DNA from: JANXQG01 sp037147235
Lineage (GTDB): Bacteria > Planctomycetota > Planctomycetia > Pirellulales > Thermoguttaceae
Assembly (NCBI GenBank): GCA_037147235.1
Contig: JBAWVO010000242.1
Coordinates: forward strand, 1-9,784
Direction: 5' to 3'
Length of the DNA stretch: 9,784 bases
Every line of letters begins with the position of its first letter. Positions within the stretch are counted from its first letter, which is position 1. Below are positions 6,440 through 9,784 of the stretch, in pieces. The notes beneath the pieces were generated by a model. The model saw nothing but the letters and a program-made list of their open reading frames with translations, ran no database searches and was not told the DNA's origin. A program made the translations under genes and the position numbers.

Positions 6440-6979
6440 TCAAGGCGACCCTTCGCAGATGGCCTGGAACTCGGGATCTCGACGAAGTGGTTCAAAGTCA
6501 GGCTCTTGATCGATCAGGAGGCGGTAGTTGGGATCCAGAGCCAAGGCCTGTTCAAGATAGGCCAGGGCGGGCCGTTTGTCGCCGGCCACGCTGTGGTAAC
6601 AGGCCAGATTGTAGCGAATCAGCGGTTCGTCGGTGTCGGCGGCCACGGCGGTTTCCAGGGCCTTGATCGCCAGATCAATGCGCCCGCTGCGCTTGTGGCA
6701 CCACCCCAAGGCCAGCAGAACCTGAACATTCTCCGGCTCCAACTCGGCCACCTTGCGAAGCGGCACGACGGCATCCGCGTACCGCTCTAGTGATTGCAAG
6801 GCCTCGCCTTGGAGATACAAGGTCCGCGCGTCGGAATTGGCGGCCTCACCCAGTCGGCCAAGCGCATGGAGGGCCTGCTGGGGCATCCCAATCTCCAGGT
6901 AGCCCTCCGCCTGATTCTGAAGCTTCATGCGACGAATTCGATCTTCTTTGGACGTAGTCACAAGAGTATCCACCGCCAC
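6440..6979 (-). CDS. Small tetratricopeptide-repeat protein
   Basis: A 179-residue soluble protein with no signal peptide or membrane segment. It is built of about four TPR units: a partial one near 23-43 (AEGYLEIGMPQQALHAL), then about 51-84, 85-118 and 119-152, each with the small/aromatic pattern and the A..yleqALaLDP ending. The tail, LIDQEPDFEPLRRDPEFQAI (155-174), resembles the DpdfepLRrdPeF cap often found after bacterial TPR arrays. TPRs bind other proteins, but no partner can be named. The start is GTG at 6979, placed just downstream of a good promoter (7000-7028); no strong Shine-Dalgarno is seen, and an internal ATG (residue 18) is a weaker alternative. It converges with the BBP7 gene. 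Confidence 0.85.
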   Translation of the reverse strand: MAVDTLVTTSKEDRIRRMKLQNQAEGYLEIGMPQQALHALGRLGEAANSDARTLYLQGEALQSLERYADAVVPLRKVAELEPENVQVLLALGWCHKRSGRIDLAIKALETAVAADTDEPLIRYNLACYHSVAGDKRPALAYLEQALALDPNYRLLIDQEPDFEPLRRDPEFQAICEGSP

Positions 6980-6999
6980 GAAATAAATGGACTCAACTA

Positions 7000-7028
7000 A
7001 TTATAGCCGGTTGCGCCAATAAGCCCAA
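7000..7028 (-). promoter_or_regulatory. Sigma-70-like promoter of the TPR gene
   Basis: On the minus strand, TTGGGC (7023-7028) is followed by 17 bases and a perfect TATAAT (7000-7005). The expected transcript start is near 6993, giving a leader of about 14 bases before the GTG start at 6979. The -10 box is consensus; the -35 box matches in 3 of 6 positions. Confidence 0.6.
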
Positions 7029-7068
7029 ATGGTTTGAAAAAAAATGCGGGGGGCGGGGCCGAAATTTC

Positions 7069-7087
7069 CCTTGAACCTTGAACCTTG
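7069..7087. repeat. Short 7-base tandem repeat
   Basis: CCTTGAACCTTGAACCTTG is a 19-base run of a 7-base unit (TTGAACC), about 2.7 copies. It marks the left side of a repeat-rich gap between the TPR gene and the fusion gene. Confidence 0.8.
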
Positions 7088-7117
7088 CCTGGTGAAAGGG
7101 AGACCTTCGGTCGGCGG

Positions 7118-7145
7118 TGTGGCTCGGTCGGAGACCGGCCACAAC
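7118..7145. repeat. Palindromic repeat family A, copy 2
   Basis: TGTGGCTCGGTC, GGA, GACCGGCCACA: the same hairpin as 3852-3880, one loop base shorter, including the trailing AC. A related mini-hairpin, GACCTTCGGTC, precedes it at 7102-7112. Confidence 0.82.
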
Positions 7146-7176
7146 AAGGGTCGGCCATATAACAAGGCCATTTTTC

Positions 7177-7321
7177 GGCTCTTCCGGTTTTAGGTGCAGA
7201 AGTAGGGTGGGGAGAGTGAAACGAGCCCCACCAAAAGTGGACCGCAACGGAATTGGTGGGGCTCGCTGCGCTCTCCCCACCCTACAATTATTCGCGTTCC
7301 GCACCTAGAACCGGAAGAGCC
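7177..7321. mobile_element. MITE-like palindromic element with flanking direct repeats
   Basis: Terminal inverted repeats of 21 bases, GGCTCTTCCGG...GTGC (7177-7197) and its complement at 7301-7321, differ at one position. Inside them, a second pair of 31-base arms (7202-7232 and 7255-7285, three mismatches) surrounds a 22-base centre. The element is flanked on both sides by CATTTTTC (7169-7176 and 7322-7329), an apparent 8-base target duplication (9 bases if the boundary C is shared). It encodes nothing, so it would be non-autonomous. The inner arms belong to repeat family B (solo unit at 2603-2633), so this may be a composite of two repeat types. Confidence 0.7.
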
Positions 7322-7410
7322 CATTTTTCCTTCCTCTGGCTTTATGAGGTTAAAATGGGTAGAATGATTATTCGGCCCTCTTTCCGCGCACCAACTTTGA
7401 GTCCCCTCCG

Positions 7411-9777
7411 ATGGATATGGATCTGAACTCGGCTTCGCTCTCGCCGGTTGAGCAGATTGCCCTGAACACCTCGCCCTACGATCGCCCCTATTACCCGGCG
7501 ACCGAGAAGATTCCAGTCCTCACGGTGGGCAATTTTCCCGCCCTGGGAAAACTTGTCGCCATGCGGTTCCTGGAATGGGTGCAGTCGAACCCGGGCGGCG
7601 TGATCGCGTTGCCGACGGGCAAGACGCCGGAACACTTCATCCATTGGGTTACCCATCTGCTCAAGACATGGGACGAACCCGCCACCCAAGCCATGCTGCA
7701 AGAGTCGGGCATCGACCCGAGCCGCAAGCCGGAGATGCGAGGGCTGCACTTTGTGCAGATCGACGAGTTCTATCCGATTCACCCCTCGCAGAAGAACAGC
7801 TTCTATTCCTACGTGAATAAGTTTTACCTGGACGGCTTTCAGCTCGATCCGGCCAAGGCCCTGTTGATGAACTGTGCGGAGATTGGGCTCGAGCGCGACC
7901 AGACGCTTGACTCGGTCTGGCCGCTGGGCCGCGTCGATTTGAGCCTGCGGACCCGCCAGGCGGAGACCGGGCCGGAAAAGACCCAGCAGGCCGTACTCCG
8001 ACGGGTGGATCAGTGGTGCCAAGAGTTTGAGCAGCGAATCCGCGACCTCGGCGGCATCGGCTTCTTCCTTGGCGGCATCGGACCGGACGGGCATATCGGC
8101 TTCAATATCCGCGGTTCCGACCATTTCTCCACCACCCGGCTGATGGCCACCAACTACGAGACTCAGGCGGCCGCGGCCACCGATCTGGGCGGATTGGAGG
8201 TCGCGAGGAACCGACTCGTGATCACCATCGGATTAGGCACCCTTACCGCGAACCCAAACTGCGCGGCAATCATCATGGCGGCGGGCGAGGCGAAGGCGGG
8301 CATCGTGGCCGACGCCGTGCAAGATCCCGCGAGCGTGTTGATTCCCGCCAGTGCCTTGCGATGCCTGCCGGCGGCGCGATTCTATCTGACCCAAGGTGCC
8401 GCGCGCAATCTCCGCGAGCGGCAGGTCCGGTTGCTCACGCGCTGCGAGCATGCCCAGGATGTGCAGGTGGAATGGGCCCTGGTCGATCTGGCCGTTGCAC
8501 GGGAGAAGCGAATCCTCGATCTGACCGAGCCCGACGTGCAGTCGGACCCCATTGCACGCGAGACCGTCGCACGTCGGCCGGAGTGCCTGGAAACACTGAA
8601 GACGATGGTTTACTCGGGACTGGTCGCCAAGATCGAGGCCGGGAGTCAGCGGCAGCAGAACGTCCGATTTTTGCACACGGAGCCGCACCACGACGACCTC
8701 ATGCTCGGCTGCCTCCCCTACATCGTCCGCAACATCCGCGATGCGACCAATGTTCATAACTTCGTGACGCTGACGAGCGGTTTCACCGCCGTTACCAACC
8801 AATACATGCTGGCACAATTCCAGCGTCTGAAATCGTTTCTGGGCACGCCAAAATTTGTCAGGCTCCATACGGAAGGGTACTTCGAGCCGAACAACTTGCA
8901 TGGCCGCAATCGCGATATATGGCAGTATCTCGACGGCATCGCCGCCCACAATGTGGACATGCGCGACGAAGGGGCCGCGCGGCGGATGCTCCGAAACCTA
9001 CTCGAAGCCTACGACGAAACCGATGTCCACGTCATCGCTGATCGCATTGAGGAACTGGAACATTACTTCCGCACGATCTACCCGGGCAAGAAAGACCTTG
9101 GGGTCATTCAGGGCATCAAGGGGATGTGCCGCGAGTGGGAGGCCGAGTGTCTTTGGGGTTATTTCGGTTGGGAGTCGTCGCACATCAATCACCTGCGGCT
9201 CGGCTTCTACACGGGCGACATCTTCTCGCCCACGCCGACCGTGGAACGCGACGTACTCCCGATCGTCAAGCTGCTCGAGCAGACGCGGCCCGACGTGATC
9301 TCCGTCGCCTTCGATCCCGAGGCGAGCGGACCGGACACCCATTACAAGGTTCTTCAGGCAGTCAATGAGGCGACGCAGCAATATGCCCATAAGAGCGGCT
9401 ACCGCGACCTCCGCGTGATCGGCTACCGTAACGTCTGGTATCGCTTTCATCCGGCCGAAGCGAATCTCTATGTCCCGGTCTCGCTGAACATGTTCTCGGT
9501 GATGGAGACGGCGTTCATGAACACGTTCGTCTCCCAGCGGGACGCCTCGTTCCCCAGCCACGAATTGGATGGCCCGTTCTGCGCCTTGGCCCAGAAGATC
9601 CAGGTACAGCAGTATCAGGTCATGAAGACCTGCCTCGGCCGCGAATGGTTTGCCGAGCATTCCAGCCCCTTGATCCGTGCCGTTCGCGGCCTGGTTTTCC
9701 TCCGCGAGATGGGTCTGGAGGAGTTCTCTCACACCGCCCGAAAGCTGCGCGAGGCGGCAGAAGCCGTGCGGGAGTGA
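7411..9777 (+). CDS. NagB-like isomerase/deaminase fused to PIG-L-like deacetylase
   Basis: A 788-residue cytoplasmic fusion with no signal peptide. Residues 35-340 resemble glucosamine-6-phosphate deaminase: LPTGKTP (67-73), QIDEFYPI (116-123, D118 at the catalytic-base position), GGIGPDGHIGFN (221-232, D226 and H228), VITIGLGTL (270-278), GEAKAG (292-297, K295) and IPASALRCLP (311-320). Residues 420-690 resemble PIG-L/LmbE N-deacetylases: EPHHDDLMLG (424-433, H426, D428, D429) with a second metal-site candidate in GPDTHYKV (640-647, H644). Such fusions are known in other phyla (Bacteroides-type NagB-like proteins), where both halves suggest sequential de-acetylation and de-amination of amino sugars. 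Oddities: the NagB Glu148 position is I233, and Arg172 appears to be Q252. The true reaction is therefore uncertain. ATG 7411 lacks a clear Shine-Dalgarno; ATG 7417 is equally possible. It follows a repeat-rich gap and has no co-directional neighbour in view. Confidence 0.85.
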   Translation: MDMDLNSASLSPVEQIALNTSPYDRPYYPATEKIPVLTVGNFPALGKLVAMRFLEWVQSNPGGVIALPTGKTPEHFIHWVTHLLKTWDEPATQAMLQESGIDPSRKPEMRGLHFVQIDEFYPIHPSQKNSFYSYVNKFYLDGFQLDPAKALLMNCAEIGLERDQTLDSVWPLGRVDLSLRTRQAETGPEKTQQAVLRRVDQWCQEFEQRIRDLGGIGFFLGGIGPDGHIGFNIRGSDHFSTTRLMATNYETQAAAATDLGGLEVARNRLVITIGLGTLTANPNCAAIIMAAGEAKAGIVADAVQDPASVLIPASALRCLPAARFYLTQGAARNLRERQVRLLTRCEHAQDVQVEWALVDLAVAREKRILDLTEPDVQSDPIARETVARRPECLETLKTMVYSGLVAKIEAGSQRQQNVRFLHTEPHHDDLMLGCLPYIVRNIRDATNVHNFVTLTSGFTAVTNQYMLAQFQRLKSFLGTPKFVRLHTEGYFEPNNLHGRNRDIWQYLDGIAAHNVDMRDEGAARRMLRNLLEAYDETDVHVIADRIEELEHYFRTIYPGKKDLGVIQGIKGMCREWEAECLWGYFGWESSHINHLRLGFYTGDIFSPTPTVERDVLPIVKLLEQTRPDVISVAFDPEASGPDTHYKVLQAVNEATQQYAHKSGYRDLRVIGYRNVWYRFHPAEANLYVPVSLNMFSVMETAFMNTFVSQRDASFPSHELDGPFCALAQKIQVQQYQVMKTCLGREWFAEHSSPLIRAVRGLVFLREMGLEEFSHTARKLREAAEAVRE

Positions 9778-9784
9778 GGAGGGG

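Larger units (their letters stand above)
7029..7410. other. Repeat-rich non-coding gap
   Basis: Between the TPR promoter and the fusion gene no coding region is supportable. It holds the 7-base tandem repeat, a mini-hairpin at 7102-7112, repeat A copy 2 and the MITE-like element, listed separately. A TAGAAT at 7360-7365 could be a -10 box for the fusion gene, but no convincing -35 lies 16-18 bases upstream. Confidence 0.6.

Noticed and set aside
7342..9732. Three long minus-strand open frames (7342-8124, 8233-8949, 8998-9732)
   Set aside because: All lie antisense to the NagB/PIG-L fusion, whose motifs are clear; their translations show no domain pattern and no ribosome binding sites.

Overview
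The window looks like chromosomal DNA of a planctomycete, probably a Pirellulales-like lineage. The strongest taxonomic marker is a BBP7-type outer-membrane beta-barrel protein, a family typical of that phylum. Supporting signs are GC-rich genes without long operons, and intergenic gaps filled with short GC-rich palindromic repeats of a kind I associate with planctomycete genomes. The lineage is an inference, since there is no rRNA or other phylogenetic marker here.

Layout. Minus strand, 1-2569, read right to left: an RmlD-like dTDP-4-dehydrorhamnose reductase; an SDR oxidoreductase with a pteridine-reductase-like active site, coupled to it by a TAATG overlap; then, after a palindromic repeat, a TonB-family protein that runs off the left edge. 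Divergent from rmlD, galE (2764-3750, plus) converges on maf (3896-4474, minus), and the gap holds two different palindromes. A 510-base spacer with a nested palindromic repeat separates maf from the divergent BBP7 porin-like gene (4985-6364, plus), which ends at a strong intrinsic terminator. A small TPR protein (6440-6979, minus) converges on it. A repeat-rich gap (about 7029-7410) follows, then a 788-residue NagB-like/PIG-L-like fusion gene (7411-9777, plus) fills the right end.

Functions. GalE, RmlD and the NagB/PIG-L fusion all point to nucleotide-sugar or amino-sugar metabolism feeding surface polysaccharide or amino-sugar recycling. The TonB-like protein and the BBP7 barrel point to an outer membrane with energised transport. 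Maf is a housekeeping nucleotide pyrophosphatase. The genes are mostly singletons on alternating strands, so only rmlD and the SDR look like a true operon.

Most worth a second look: (1) the NagB/PIG-L fusion, in which the usual NagB ring-opening glutamate is replaced by isoleucine while the PIG-L metal-site residues remain; (2) a 145-base palindromic element at 7177-7321 with 21-base terminal inverted repeats and an 8-base direct repeat on both sides, like a MITE insertion; (3) several other dispersed palindrome families, one nested inside another; (4) the Asp-Tyr-Lys active site of the SDR coupled to rmlD.
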